Positions 1-9,555 of a stretch of 64,000 nt of DNA are shown here, piece by piece. A model generated the notes under the pieces. That model was not told where the DNA came from. It saw only the letters and a list, made by a program, of their open reading frames with translations, and ran no database searches. Source of the stretch: Clostridium lacusfryxellense (GTDB taxonomy: Bacteria > Bacillota > Clostridia > Clostridiales > Clostridiaceae); NCBI RefSeq assembly GCF_018861735.1, contig NZ_JAHLEB010000011.1, positions 52,198 to 116,197 on the forward strand, in the 5' to 3' direction. Made by a program: the position numbers and the translations under genes. How positions within the stretch are numbered: position 1 is the stretch's first letter; every line of letters begins with the position of its first letter.

Positions 1-192
1 GTTAATAAACTCAAGTTGATCTATACTATAATTTACTTTTTTTAAAACCTTATCGCCCTTATTAGTATTAAGTATAAATACTTTCCTTACTGGAATAACA
101 TCATAAACCACTAAGTCAAATTCGCTAAATAAATTCACATCAAGATCATATTTGCTTAAATAAGCCCTATCTTTATATCTAACGTCTAACAT
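1..192 (-). CDS. CotS-family spore coat protein, N-terminal part (cut by window edge)
   Basis: This is the first 64 codons of a minus-strand gene that runs off the left edge. The ATG follows an AGAGGTG ribosome site by five bases. The peptide starts MLDVRYKDRAYLSKYD and ends in NYSIDQLEFIN. It resembles the N-lobe of CotS/YutH-type spore coat proteins, which have a choline-kinase-like fold and sit in the inner spore coat. The catalytic part lies outside the window. It lies directly downstream of two further CotS-like genes on the same strand, so a mother-cell coat operon is the natural reading. The family call rests on a short stretch and on context. Confidence 0.6.
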   Translation of the reverse strand, partial: MLDVRYKDRAYLSKYDLDVNLFSEFDLVVYDVIPVRKVFILNTNKGDKVLKKVNYSIDQLEFIN

Positions 193-204
193 TTCGTCAC
201 CTCT

Positions 205-969
205 CTAAATTAAAGAATCTCCATCTTGAATTAAAGCTTTTGCAAGTTTCTGTGAAAACCTGTCCTCATGCCACAGTCTTTTACCTGCTCTATGTCTATT
301 ACAACATTTCATGAATTCATGAGGATAAGAAATTAATGCTAATAAAAATTTTAAGCTGGACTCATCTAGACCTTCAATGGTGCAAAACTCCTCTGCCATC
401 TTATTAAAATCAACCTTTACTCCCTTTCTTTTAAGTTTACTGAGAAAAAGGTAACAATCCATTTCTACCATGTTATAACAACAACTTTCAAAACTAACTA
501 CTTCAATGAATTCATTTTGACTTAGGTTTTCAAAACCAGTATTACCTAAACATATCTCGCCCCGCCTCATGCTCCTTGTTATTATCCCTAAATAATCCGC
601 TCCATATGCGGCCCTTATACAGTTCTCCCCCCTCTCCATAACTCCCTTACCATATTTCACAATCAATTTTTCAAAGGAATTTTTAGGTTCATGTCTACTG
701 ATACTATCTATGTCGCTGGCAAGCTTTTTAATAGAAATTCTATATCCCTCTATAGTTTTTCCTGTGTTGTTATTTAATCTATTTCTAAGGTATCCATCGA
801 ACCCCAAAGATTTTTCATGTAGACAGTGAATAACACCAAATTGCTCTATAATTAATTTTTCCATTATGTCACGATCCATATTTTCACATTTGGGTTGGAT
901 TACATCCACATTTTTAATACCTTTAAACATCATATAGTCAGAAAAATCATTATAGATGTTTATTGTCAA
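205..969 (-). CDS. Divergent CotS-like spore coat protein
   Basis: A protein of about 255 aa between two CotS-type genes. The C-terminal part, with FLLALISYPHEFMKCCNRH followed by a basic helix, looks like the C-lobe of CotS-family proteins. I do not find the HxDxxxxN and DFD kinase motifs present in the upstream paralogue, so a catalytic role is doubtful and a structural coat role is more likely. Start choice: GAGGTG abuts ATG at 975, so the TTG at 969, six bases after GAGGTG, has better spacing; 975 or 978 (GTG) cannot be excluded. It sits only 12 bp from the next coat gene, which suggests co-transcription. The family call is by weak resemblance plus context. Confidence 0.5.
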   Translation of the reverse strand: MTINIYNDFSDYMMFKGIKNVDVIQPKCENMDRDIMEKLIIEQFGVIHCLHEKSLGFDGYLRNRLNNNTGKTIEGYRISIKKLASDIDSISRHEPKNSFEKLIVKYGKGVMERGENCIRAAYGADYLGIITRSMRRGEICLGNTGFENLSQNEFIEVVSFESCCYNMVEMDCYLFLSKLKRKGVKVDFNKMAEEFCTIEGLDESSLKFLLALISYPHEFMKCCNRHRAGKRLWHEDRFSQKLAKALIQDGDSLI

Positions 970-1001
970 AGTCATCACCTCAAATTAAATCTATTAGATT
1001 T

Positions 1002-1226
1002 CTATTTATTTCTTCTATTATTTTTATCCATCTTCTTTAATATTTCTTTTTGCTCAAATTCTAACTCATCAAGTTTCTTTTGTCTTCTGCGTATTTTTTT
1101 AAGATTCTTAATCTCTTCTTTCATGTTTTCAAGTTTCATATCATAATCCTCTACAGTGGATTCCTCAGGATGAATTATTTCAATTTCTGAATCATCATTG
1201 GACATATCCCTCTTATTCTTTCCCAT
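1002..1226 (-). CDS. Small charged coiled-coil protein, coat cluster
   Basis: A 74-aa protein starting MGKNKRDMSNDD. The ATG at 1226 lies behind GGGAGGT; an in-frame upstream ATG at 1241 overlaps the previous gene and lacks a site. The N-terminal 30 residues are acidic. The rest is a Lys/Glu/Arg-rich heptad pattern that should form a coiled coil. No signal peptide or membrane segment is visible. It begins four bases after the stop of the CotS-like gene upstream, so it is almost certainly in the same transcript. Function is unknown; a small spore-coat or coat-assembly protein is an inference from position only. Confidence 0.6.
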   Translation of the reverse strand: MGKNKRDMSNDDSEIEIIHPEESTVEDYDMKLENMKEEIKNLKKIRRRQKKLDELEFEQKEILKKMDKNNRRNK

Positions 1227-1230
1227 AATG

Positions 1231-2241
1231 TTACCTCCCATATTTTATTTTTCTAAATTCATCAATAAAAATTTGCTTACCAATAACATCATTATGCAAT
1301 TTTTCAAGTTTCTTAAGGAAAAACTCTTCTCCCTTAATCCTTTTTTCCCAGTAATATTGAATCCCTATTTGCCAGTATTCCTGAGGAAATTCCATAAATG
1401 CTGCCATTATCTCTATATCACTTTTGTATATTGAAAATGTATTATCGTACTCATCCATTATAAAAAGTGCATTTTCAAGACTCCATTTATCCGTTTTCAT
1501 TCTTCTTAATAGAAGGCTGCTTAAATCATGTAAATGAGTATCTAAGATGCAATAATCAAAATCAATAATACTTATTCCTCCATTTTTCTCCATGAGCACA
1601 TTGTGATGAGCATAATCATGATGGCAAAAACCCCTATTTTTGATTTCAACTTTCATTTTATTTATATATTGACTTTTGCATAAGTTATTTATTGATTTAC
1701 TACTCCTTGCTAGCTCATCTTCCATTATGTTTAAATAATAATTATCAAACTCTGAAATACTTTCTTTTTCATTTATCCTTCTTTTAAAATCCAATATTTC
1801 ATTTCGCCTCGTTTTGAAGGTTTCTATCCATTTAAGCCATGCTATTCTAGGTTTCATGTCAGGTGTGACTCTAAAATTCAAGCTCTTTTTATGGAGCTGT
1901 GCAAGCTTTGTTGTGCATAATTTTATTTCCTCTGGATTATCATAATTGCATTCTCTTGCATCTACCCAAGGTGTTAAATAAGCATGTTTTTTATCAAGTG
2001 TTATAAACTCCTGTTTATCAATAGTTTCTATGATTTGGGGGATACTTTCAAACCCATTTTTCTGTAAATGTTTTATAGCCCCAACAATAAATAAAAAATG
2101 CCTAAACTCATAATTAATGATTTTCAAGCAATATATCTCATTTTCAGTTTCTATCTTGTAAACATTTTTTATTTTCTGTATATCATTAATGTGAATAGAA
2201 TAATTTATTTGTACTATCTCTTTTAATTCCTGTGTTTCCAA
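1231..2241 (-). CDS. CotS-family spore coat protein (kinase fold)
   Basis: A 336-aa protein of the CotS/aminoglycoside-phosphotransferase-like superfamily found in spore coats. The N-lobe carries the family phrase IYCLKIINYEFRHFLF. The catalytic loop GFCHHDYAHHNVLM (HxDxxxxN) and the metal-binding IDFDYC lie near residues 205-235, so the kinase residues look intact, unlike the neighbour downstream. The start is TTG, seven bases after GGAGG. It heads a four-gene minus-strand coat cluster and is divergent from a CotSA-like glycosyltransferase. A candidate mother-cell sigma promoter lies about 30-60 bp upstream. The substrate is unknown for this family. Confidence 0.75.
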   Translation of the reverse strand: METQELKEIVQINYSIHINDIQKIKNVYKIETENEIYCLKIINYEFRHFLFIVGAIKHLQKNGFESIPQIIETIDKQEFITLDKKHAYLTPWVDARECNYDNPEEIKLCTTKLAQLHKKSLNFRVTPDMKPRIAWLKWIETFKTRRNEILDFKRRINEKESISEFDNYYLNIMEDELARSSKSINNLCKSQYINKMKVEIKNRGFCHHDYAHHNVLMEKNGGISIIDFDYCILDTHLHDLSSLLLRRMKTDKWSLENALFIMDEYDNTFSIYKSDIEIMAAFMEFPQEYWQIGIQYYWEKRIKGEEFFLKKLEKLHNDVIGKQIFIDEFRKIKYGR

Positions 2242-2270
2242 ACGATAACCTCCGAAATATTGTTCTATTG

Positions 2271-2300
2271 CAATATATGAAATTTACGAATAAATTGTGC
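2271..2300 (-). promoter_or_regulatory. Candidate sigma-K/sigma-E type promoter for coat cluster
   Basis: Read on the minus strand, a CAC element at 2297-2299 is followed after 17 bases by CATATATTG at 2271-2279. This fits the mother-cell sigma-K pattern (AC, 16-17 bp, CATAnnnTA). It lies just upstream of the CotS-like gene. It is a match by eye in AT-rich DNA, so moderate to low confidence. Confidence 0.35.
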
Positions 2301-2424
2301 TTAAAATTAATTGCTTAAATGGCACACTTTTTAAGTTAAAATAATATATTAATATATATTATCCTTTTGACGAGACTTTCTTTACTAATACAGGGTTTTA
2401 GAATAATTTTAAGGAGTGGAACCT

Positions 2425-3552
2425 ATGAAGATCGCAATTGATGCTAGGGGCATCAATTTATATAGTGGAACTGGTATAGGAACTTATACAGAAAATATAG
2501 TTAAAAATTTGGTAAACATAGATACTATTAATAATTATCATGTTTTTTGGTCAGGTAATAATTATGAAAGTATAAAAAAAGACAACTGCAAAATAGTAAT
2601 GACATCTAGAAAACATCAAAGATTTTTTGAAGATTATTACTTCCCGCAAAATATTGAAAAAGAGAATATAGACATATATCATATGCCCCAAAATGGTATA
2701 GGTTTTTCTGACGAGATATCTTGCAAGAAGATAGTCACTATACACGATTTGATTCCATATGTTATGCCCGAAACTGTAGGACGTAGCTATCTTCTCAAAT
2801 TTTTAAAAGAAATGCCCATAATTATGGGAGGGTCTGATGGAATAATAACTGTGTCTGAGTTTTCCAAACGGGATATTCTAAGATTTTTTCCTATAGACGA
2901 AAAAAAGATTTTTGTAACTCCTTTAGCTGCTGATAAAAAATACACTCCTTTAGATAAACTCCACTGCAAAAATCTTCTAGAAACTATATATAATTTAACA
3001 AAGCCATTTATACTCTACCTAGGAGGGTTTAGTGATCGAAAAAATATTGAGTCTGCCATAACTGCTTTTTCTAAAGTCTACAAAGACTTAAACAAAGATT
3101 ATAATCTAGTCATTGTAGGTAATTACAGAGACTCAAGTCAACGACTAGTAAAACTTACAAATGAACTTAAAATGGAATCTCATGTTGTTTTTACAGGATT
3201 TGTGCCCGAAGAGCATTTACCTATTTTTTATAACTCTTGTGATACTTTTATATATCCGTCTTTTTACGAGGGGTTTGGACTTCCACCCTTAGAGGCAATG
3301 AATTGTGGCACTCCAGTAATAGCATCTAAACTTACTTCAATACCTGAAGTGGTAGGAGATGGTGGCATTTTAATAGACCCTTATAATATCTCTGAGATAT
3401 CGCTAGCCATAGGAAACTTATTGAGTAATGAAAGTTTAAGATCAGAACTTAGCTCTAAGGCATTAATAAGAGCTAGTGAATTTTCATGGCAAAACACTGC
3501 AAGTAATACTCTTAAAGTTTATGAGAGTATATACAATAGTGAATCTATTTAA
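2425..3552 (+). CDS. Family 4 glycosyltransferase, CotSA-like
   Basis: A 375-aa GT-B fold glycosyltransferase of family 4. The N-terminus [11 protein letters not shown]...[10 protein letters not shown] is the usual acceptor-domain start. The C-terminal nucleotide-sugar domain shows [14 protein letters not shown], then [18 protein letters not shown] with the EX7E motif, and [20 protein letters not shown]. The ATG at 2425 is eight bases after AAGGAG; an in-frame GTG at 2416 lies inside that site and is rejected. It is divergent from the CotS-type gene. In Bacillus, CotSA is a family 4 glycosyltransferase in the coat, so a role in glycosylating spore surface material is a reasonable inference. 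Donor and acceptor are unknown. Confidence 0.75.
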   Translation: MKIAIDARGINLYSGTGIGTYTENIVKNLVNIDTINNYHVFWSGNNYESIKKDNCKIVMTSRKHQRFFEDYYFPQNIEKENIDIYHMPQNGIGFSDEISCKKIVTIHDLIPYVMPETVGRSYLLKFLKEMPIIMGGSDGIITVSEFSKRDILRFFPIDEKKIFVTPLAADKKYTPLDKLHCKNLLETIYNLTKPFILYLGGFSDRKNIESAITAFSKVYKDLNKDYNLVIVGNYRDSSQRLVKLTNELKMESHVVFTGFVPEEHLPIFYNSCDTFIYPSFYEGFGLPPLEAMNCGTPVIASKLTSIPEVVGDGGILIDPYNISEISLAIGNLLSNESLRSELSSKALIRASEFSWQNTASNTLKVYESIYNSESI

Positions 3553-3562
3553 ATAAAAAAAA

Positions 3563-3845
3563 TGAAATCTCTCCTGCATGCCTTGCACCAAAGCTTAAAA
3601 TAGGAAATTCCATTAAAAAATTCTAATCTTTTGCAAATATAAAATTCCCTAGCGCTCACATTCGCCATCCTGGCTCAGGTTTGCTAGACTGAGCCTCTGG
3701 GTAGTTCTCTGGGGGACATAATAATTATCAATTGTTATGTGTCCTGGCAGTCTTACATGAATTTTATATTGGCAAAAGAAGAATTTCTAAATAGAATTTC
3801 AATGTTTTTTCGCTTCTGATTGCAAGTCACTTTGGAAAGATTTCA
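3563..3845 (-). repeat. Long imperfect inverted repeat, candidate structured RNA or large terminator
   Basis: Two arms of about 85 nt (3563-3647 and 3759-3845) pair over most of their length. The best block is TCTTTTGC-AATATAAAATTC against its complement. The ~110-nt centre holds two smaller hairpins, with a GGCTCAG/CTGAGCC stem at 3672-3695 and GGACA/TGTCC at 3714-3744. On the minus strand the structure ends in a run of U (complement of the A-run at 3554-3562), downstream of the minus-strand membrane-protein genes. It fills almost the whole 357-bp gap between genes. It could be an ncRNA, a MITE-like element or an unusually large terminator. Confidence 0.6.
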
Positions 3846-3909
3846 TACTCCTACTATCTTATCCCCATAGGATTCTTACGGTATATAAAATATTGAGACT
3901 TGTACAATT

Positions 3910-4746
3910 CTATTTTGTATACTCCTTTAGTAGCGGAATCGCAAATACCATGGCAACTATAAACATAACATCTTTTATTCCATTAAGATCATCTATATTA
4001 ATATAATTTATATAATAGCTTAAAATTATTGCTAAAAAAAAGTTTAAAAGAAACCCTATTATTAATCCTGAAATTATTATATATATCTTATTTTGCTTTA
4101 GATTTGGACGGTTAATTTTAATCCTTTGAATAATTAAAGAAATTGCAATATAAAATACCAGAGACTTCAATGCTAAAGTAATAACCTGTATTTCTTGATT
4201 TATTAAAGTTACAGAATAAATATATAATATTAAACCTATCAAACTAATATGCTCTAATTCTTTACTATTGACTTCTATTCTTCCTGTTAAATTATCAAAC
4301 TCACCTTCTATACTCCTTAAATCTTTTGACTTAATAAATTTTATATATTGGTACACGATAATGGCAATACTTACAATAGCTGAACATCCTATAATTATTA
4401 GCTTAGCTTGTAAATATATATCTATTCCAAATCTATTTAGGTTTAAATTTATTATTAAAATATTCATAAATCTTAATATCATTTCAGTTTTTTGGTAGAA
4501 CACTTTTACATTAATTAATCTGCCTTTTTTATTAACCAAAATAATATTTGCCATAATTAATAATAGTTGAGCATACAATAATACCATAATAAATAGTCCA
4601 CTATTTAAGTGAGTGTAATTTTTCTCAGAATTTATAAGAAGTGCACTAATAACACATAGTACATAACATATACTCGAAAAAATCATATCATTCCCAAGCA
4701 CATTAAATATACTATTTAAATTATTATTAGATTTTTTTTTAATCAT
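3910..4746 (-). CDS. Polytopic membrane protein of unknown function
   Basis: I do not recognise this 278-aa protein. After a short basic N-terminus (MIKKKSNNNLN) it has about eight hydrophobic segments. A hydrophilic loop near residues 140-170 carries RSIEGEFDNLTGRIEVNSKE. There is no signal peptide, transporter motif or catalytic motif. The ATG follows GGTGGAG. The gene lies 123 bp downstream of another unknown membrane protein on the same strand and is followed by the 283-bp inverted-repeat element. The pair may form one membrane complex, but that is only context. Confidence 0.6.
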   Translation of the reverse strand: MIKKKSNNNLNSIFNVLGNDMIFSSICYVLCVISALLINSEKNYTHLNSGLFIMVLLYAQLLLIMANIILVNKKGRLINVKVFYQKTEMILRFMNILIINLNLNRFGIDIYLQAKLIIIGCSAIVSIAIIVYQYIKFIKSKDLRSIEGEFDNLTGRIEVNSKELEHISLIGLILYIYSVTLINQEIQVITLALKSLVFYIAISLIIQRIKINRPNLKQNKIYIIISGLIIGFLLNFFLAIILSYYINYINIDDLNGIKDVMFIVAMVFAIPLLKEYTK

Positions 4747-4869
4747 TAATTATCTCCACCCTTACTAATAAAAACTTTTGCCTTCAAGATAATTTATTCC
4801 ACTTTATTTCATAATTATTATTTGATTAATGTTAAATACTCACAGTCCCTCTATTTTCATACTTCTATC

Positions 4870-5775
4870 CTATAAGTTCTTTTCTTTACAATTAAAGTAC
4901 AAATAAAAGTTCTCACCTAAAATACCCTTTACTTTAGTATATCTAAGTCCCATTTTTCTATCGGTACGTATTGTCGGATACAACAACAAAATCCCAATAA
5001 ATGTTACTGATGATTCAAGCATACCTATTCCAAAAAATCCAAATGCAGACACAAAAACTATTGTATATCCAAGAGATGCATATAAAGCATCTCTAACAAA
5101 AATTCTCTTTGCTAAAGTTTTATCTAAATAAAATAAATAACACTTTCTATAATTAGCGATTAAGAACCATATAAAAGCATAAATAGAGACAAACATAACA
5201 AGCATCATGAATAGGTCTGGTGATTTATAATTGATATCAGTCTTCATTGAGCCCATTCCCAACCCAGCAAATACAAAAAACGAAATCATCCCAAGTGTTG
5301 TTGCCTTTCCCATTTCCCTGATATTATGTTTTTCTTCCTCAGATATTTTTTCTATTTCAATATTTACTTTTTTATTAGGTATATGTTCTTTTGCTTTTTT
5401 ATACATTTTGAATTCCAAATATATATTAATAATTAATAATGAAGCTACTATGACTTGTTGAATAATAAACCCTGATGATAAAAATTTGAAATTAAATTCT
5501 TGAAAAACAACGCAACATGAAGCAACTCTTATAAACCAATCGATTATTGCTTCTGTTTTAAATGCTTTATATTCTTCTTTATAATCAGTGGCTAATATAA
5601 ATGATGTAGCTATTAAAAATACAAATGGTGACAATACCCAACCTACTTCTAGTATTACATTCCTTTGCACTCCAACCTTGTTGTATGAGTATATAAATGC
5701 AAATGCAAAATTACTTATATAACTCATTAAATTTAATAACATTAATAACCTAACAGCCTTTTTCACTAATAACAT
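4870..5775 (-). CDS. Polytopic membrane protein of unknown function
   Basis: A 301-aa protein with roughly eight predicted membrane segments. A hydrophilic loop around residues 125-155 is rich in Lys and Glu (KEHIPNKKVNIEIEKISEEE). The final 35 residues are polar and cytoplasmic-looking. I recognise no family. The ATG at 5775 directly abuts GAGGGG; a GTG nine bases later at 5766, giving VKKAVRLLML, has better spacing and may be the true start. It is followed at 123 bp by the 278-aa membrane protein on the same strand. Confidence 0.6.
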   Translation of the reverse strand: MLLVKKAVRLLMLLNLMSYISNFAFAFIYSYNKVGVQRNVILEVGWVLSPFVFLIATSFILATDYKEEYKAFKTEAIIDWFIRVASCCVVFQEFNFKFLSSGFIIQQVIVASLLIINIYLEFKMYKKAKEHIPNKKVNIEIEKISEEEKHNIREMGKATTLGMISFFVFAGLGMGSMKTDINYKSPDLFMMLVMFVSIYAFIWFLIANYRKCYLFYLDKTLAKRIFVRDALYASLGYTIVFVSAFGFFGIGMLESSVTFIGILLLYPTIRTDRKMGLRYTKVKGILGENFYLYFNCKEKNL

Positions 5776-5982
5776 CCCCTCTCTTTATACTGTCTATTAT
5801 TTTTATTGTTTTCACTAAAGGCTTAATTTTTATATTAAAATATATTTCATGTGATTCATAAGCTAATGATAACAATTTAAAATTATAAAACAATATAAAA
5901 TACATGAACCGTATATTTCCTTGCATAAACGGAATAATTCTGCATTTTATTTATGTTAATAACTTGCACACTAAAATAATAA

Positions 5983-6030
5983 AGAGCCATCTCAAAATAG
6001 AAACTACTTTCTATTTTAAGACAGCCCTAT
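5983..6030 (-). terminator. Rho-independent terminator of the larC-larB unit
   Basis: On the minus strand, a stem AAAATAGAAA/TTTCTATTTT with a 4-nt loop is extended outward by GCTGTCT pairing with AGATGGC. It ends in a T-rich tail. It lies about 20 bp after the larB stop. Confidence 0.75.
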
Positions 6031-6050
6031 ATTTAAAATTTAACTCTATT

Positions 6051-6797
6051 TTATAATTTATTAATTATACTTGCCAAATATCCTGCTCCAAAGCCGTTGT
6101 CAATGTTTACAACACTAACTCCACTAGAACAACTATTTAGCATGCTTAGAAGTGCGGCAAGTCCATTAAAACTAGCTCCGTAGCCTACACTAGTTGGTAC
6201 AGCTATAACTGGTTTATCAACTAATCCTCCAACTACGCTAGTTAATGCACCTTCCATTCCTGCTACAGTAATAATTACTTTAGCGTGTCTTATAACATCT
6301 AAATTTTCGAATAGTCTATGGATCCCTGCTACTCCTACATCATAAATCCTTTCAACCCTGTTTCCAAAAATCTCTGCTGTAATAGCTGCTTCCTCGGCAA
6401 CTGGTATATCAGAAGTTCCTCCTGTTACTAATGCAATGTATGTATCTTGAATCTCAACTTCTTTTCTTTTAATTACAATTGTTCTTGCAAGTTCGTTGTA
6501 CTGTGCATCCCCGCATACCTCTTTAACCCCTTCATACATTGATTTAGAGGCTCTTGTACCAAGAATATTAACATCTTTTGTAAGCATTAAACTAACAATG
6601 TCCTTTATCTGCTGAACAGTTTTACCTTCACAATATATAACCTCTGGGTATCCGACTCTAAGTTCTCTATGATTATCTATTTTCGCAAATCCTAAATCAG
6701 AATACGACAAATCTTTCAATTTATCAATTCCGTCATCTATAGATATATCACCATTTTTTATGTTTTTAAGAAATTTTTTCATTTCTTCTGAATTCAT
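6051..6797 (-). CDS. larB: LarB, pyridinium-3,5-biscarboxylic acid mononucleotide synthase
   Basis: LarB carboxylates and hydrolyses nicotinic acid adenine dinucleotide to P2CMN, the first step of the nickel-pincer nucleotide cofactor of lactate racemase and related enzymes. The 248-aa length is typical. The C-terminal PurE-like domain is plain: [15 protein letters not shown] at about 130, [10 protein letters not shown], then [20 protein letters not shown] and [21 protein letters not shown]. The ATG follows AGGTGGG. It is 59 bp downstream of larC on the same strand, so a larCB operon ending in a strong terminator. No larE or larA is in the window. Confidence 0.92.
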   Translation of the reverse strand: MNSEEMKKFLKNIKNGDISIDDGIDKLKDLSYSDLGFAKIDNHRELRVGYPEVIYCEGKTVQQIKDIVSLMLTKDVNILGTRASKSMYEGVKEVCGDAQYNELARTIVIKRKEVEIQDTYIALVTGGTSDIPVAEEAAITAEIFGNRVERIYDVGVAGIHRLFENLDVIRHAKVIITVAGMEGALTSVVGGLVDKPVIAVPTSVGYGASFNGLAALLSMLNSCSSGVSVVNIDNGFGAGYLASIINKL

Positions 6798-6856
6798 ATA
6801 TTACCCACCTTTTTAAAATAGAATTTAAATCTATCGGTCTAATCTTATAGATAACC

Positions 6857-8200
6857 TTATATTTCTTTTCTTAATTTTTCATATACTTTGTTTATAGACA
6901 TTCCAGTGCTTAAAGCTATTTTTTTACACTCTTCATATTCTAATTTGCTTTTTATCTTTTCGCCCTTGTAGTACGCTTCTTTTACTGTAATTTCACCATA
7001 ACTAGTGTTTGCCTTAACGAATTTCCTCTCAAGCATAGTTTTATGTACTTCAAATGAACGCGTTCCCAATGTAGTAGTTTCTGTAAAGAGTACCTCTTTC
7101 ATCTTTTCCACTTTGTCTATTGTGCATAAAACACTTATTTTTACGCTTGGTCGTCCTTTTTTCATTATGATAGGTGTTAAATAAACATCCAAGGCACCCT
7201 CATCAAAAAGCTTATCGATAATATACTCATATAGTTCTGAGTTCATATCATCAATATTACATTCGATAATTTCCTGAGCTATTTCATTATCATATTCTGT
7301 TTTATGTCCCTCGCAAGATAACTTTTTATCAGCTGACTTATCTATTTCTTCTACTAACATAACTCTTAATACGTTAGGAATCTTTGTATCCCTATTCCCT
7401 ATACCATATCCGATCCTATTTATTATAAAATTATTATCATCTTTAAATTCACTAACATTAGCTGCGAGAATTGCTGCCCCTGTAGGTGTTGTAGTTTCAA
7501 ATGGTACAGCTCCAAGCTTTACTGGAATTCCTCTTAGTATTTCAACTGTAGCAGGTGCAGGTACCGGTATAAGCCCATGTGCACACTTAACAAACCCACC
7601 ACCAAGCTCTACAGAAGAACTCATTATCTTATCAACATTTAAATTATCAAGGCAAATAGCAGCCCCAACTATATCAACAATAGAATCTACTGCTCCTACC
7701 TCATGGAAATGAACCTCATATAAAGTTTTTCCATGAACCTTTGCCTCAGCCTCTGCAACCTTCATAAACATTTTTTTACTTAATTCTTTTACTTTAGAGT
7801 TTAACTCGCTAGAATCTATAATTCCATTTATATCTTTAAGGTTTCGATGAACATGAGTATCACTATTATCTTCAACATGAACATGAGAGTGTCCATCTTC
7901 TTTATGAATATGTTCATGCTCATGAGCACCTTGCATGTCACTATGTAAATGTTCGTGATGATGTTCGCTATGGTCCTCGGTGTGTGCATGTTCATGATAA
8001 TGTCCTTGTAAAACTACATCCACCTTAGTGCCTTCTATTCCTTTTCTGATATCTCTTGATACCTTTAGTTCATATCCGTCTAAATTAAGCTTACTTAATT
8101 CGTCTATTAAATATTTTTCATCTATACCCAAATCTAGTAATGCTCCTAAATTCATATCTCCACTAATACCTGAAAAACAATCATAATAAAGTATTTTCAT
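6857..8200 (-). CDS. larC: LarC, nickel insertion protein for the nickel-pincer cofactor
   Basis: LarC is the CTP-dependent cyclometallase that inserts nickel into the pincer nucleotide. The 447-aa protein starts MKILYYDCFSGISGDMNLGA, diagnostic for the family. It has a His-rich stretch at about residues 67-120 with over 20 histidines, consistent with nickel binding. The conserved core continues with HFHEVGAVDSIVDIVGAA and FETTTPTGAAILA. In Lactiplantibacillus plantarum the gene is split and joined by a programmed frameshift; here it is one uninterrupted frame. It is 64 bp after an AgrC-like kinase gene and 59 bp before larB. Confidence 0.93.
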   Translation of the reverse strand: MKILYYDCFSGISGDMNLGALLDLGIDEKYLIDELSKLNLDGYELKVSRDIRKGIEGTKVDVVLQGHYHEHAHTEDHSEHHHEHLHSDMQGAHEHEHIHKEDGHSHVHVEDNSDTHVHRNLKDINGIIDSSELNSKVKELSKKMFMKVAEAEAKVHGKTLYEVHFHEVGAVDSIVDIVGAAICLDNLNVDKIMSSSVELGGGFVKCAHGLIPVPAPATVEILRGIPVKLGAVPFETTTPTGAAILAANVSEFKDDNNFIINRIGYGIGNRDTKIPNVLRVMLVEEIDKSADKKLSCEGHKTEYDNEIAQEIIECNIDDMNSELYEYIIDKLFDEGALDVYLTPIIMKKGRPSVKISVLCTIDKVEKMKEVLFTETTTLGTRSFEVHKTMLERKFVKANTSYGEITVKEAYYKGEKIKSKLEYEECKKIALSTGMSINKVYEKLRKEI

Positions 8201-8264
8201 TTTTATCTACTCCAATCATTTGTATTTTTCTCATTTGTACTTTTCTTATTTCTATCTGCTTTTC

Positions 8265-9536
8265 TTATTTTACCATATATAATATTATTTTAAAAACAGT
8301 ATAATTTTCTTCAAAGAATAGCTTAATATCACTGCTTCTTTTTTGAGATATTTCTTTTACATTATAAAGTCCGTATCCTCTATTATCGCCTTCTTTAGTA
8401 GAGATCCCTCTATCAAATATATTTTTTATATTATCTGGTTTTATTGTTATTCCACTATTTTTAACCTCTACGATATTAGCATTTCTATTTTTATAAATAT
8501 TTAATATAACAACCTTATCATCAGTACTATTTATAACTGCTTGAAAAGCATTATCCAATAGATTATTTAAAATATCTGAAATCTCATGATCATTTAAACT
8601 ATTTTCCAATGAATTATTTACTACATTAAATAAGAATTTTATATTTAATCTACTTGCTTCACATATTTTATTATATATTATAGCTTTTATAATAATGTTT
8701 TCTATATATATAATATCGTCTATAATATTATTCGCATAATTAATTGACATGATATACTTATTCAATTGGTTTTTAACTTCTTTTTCATCTGCTATTTCTA
8801 CTATTGCATTTATTGTGTTTAAATGATTTTTAAAATCATGTTGTTTCCGCCTTGTCTCCTCCACTATATCAAATAATATAGGCTTATACATATTTTGAAC
8901 TTCTAAAACTTTTTTATCCTCGCTTATTTTAACTATATAATAATATAAAAATATATTTAATGCTAACATTGATAACATAATTAAAATGTATACTAGGAGA
9001 TTATTTAATATTATGCTTTTATTATATTCCCAAATAAATTTAGAAAACAAAATATATAACCCTAAATTAATAACAAAATAATATAATATCTTAGATTCTA
9101 ACTTCAGACCTTCCTTTACTTTTCCACTAAAATTACATCTTACTATAATAAATATTAAAGTTAATTCAATTAGAAGAATATTAATATTCCATACGTAATT
9201 GTCTAAATATGAAAATCCAGCTAAACTTGCACAACCAATTAATAGCATTTCAATAATCATAATTACACAAGGATATATAACAAATTCGAAAATAGTCTTA
9301 ATAAAAGATCTCTTATACATAAATTTCATTAGAGATATCATACTCATGTATCTAATAAACACACTCATGTAAATACTCATATTCCTTGTTATCATCACTA
9401 AACATGTTCCTATCGATATTATAAGTAAATTTTTAATCCAATTCTTTTCTTCTTTCAGAGAAAACTTTGACCATAATAGTATAAACATAGTTAATTCAAT
9501 AACACTAATTAATGCAAATTGTAGTAACCTTATCAT
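8265..9536 (-). CDS. AgrC-like sensor histidine kinase (GHKL, HPK10 type)
   Basis: A 423-aa membrane kinase. About six or seven hydrophobic segments fill residues 1-200. A cytoplasmic part follows with the H-box ETRRKQHDFKNHLNTINAIV (phospho-acceptor His near residue 235), then the N-box ILNNLLDNAFQAV and G-box region NRGYGLYNVKEI. This layout is that of peptide-pheromone receptors such as AgrC. No LytTR response regulator, pheromone precursor or AgrB-like protease is adjacent, so it is an orphan here. It is co-directional with larC and larB, 64 bp apart. A 12-bp-arm palindrome lies just upstream of its start. Confidence 0.8.
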   Translation of the reverse strand: MIRLLQFALISVIELTMFILLWSKFSLKEEKNWIKNLLIISIGTCLVMITRNMSIYMSVFIRYMSMISLMKFMYKRSFIKTIFEFVIYPCVIMIIEMLLIGCASLAGFSYLDNYVWNINILLIELTLIFIIVRCNFSGKVKEGLKLESKILYYFVINLGLYILFSKFIWEYNKSIILNNLLVYILIMLSMLALNIFLYYYIVKISEDKKVLEVQNMYKPILFDIVEETRRKQHDFKNHLNTINAIVEIADEKEVKNQLNKYIMSINYANNIIDDIIYIENIIIKAIIYNKICEASRLNIKFLFNVVNNSLENSLNDHEISDILNNLLDNAFQAVINSTDDKVVILNIYKNRNANIVEVKNSGITIKPDNIKNIFDRGISTKEGDNRGYGLYNVKEISQKRSSDIKLFFEENYTVFKIILYMVK

Positions 9537-9555
9537 CCCACACCTTCTTTCAGAC

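Noticed and set aside
6857..8200. Programmed frameshift in larC, as in lactobacilli
   Set aside because: Looked for a split frame; the gene is a single uninterrupted frame here.
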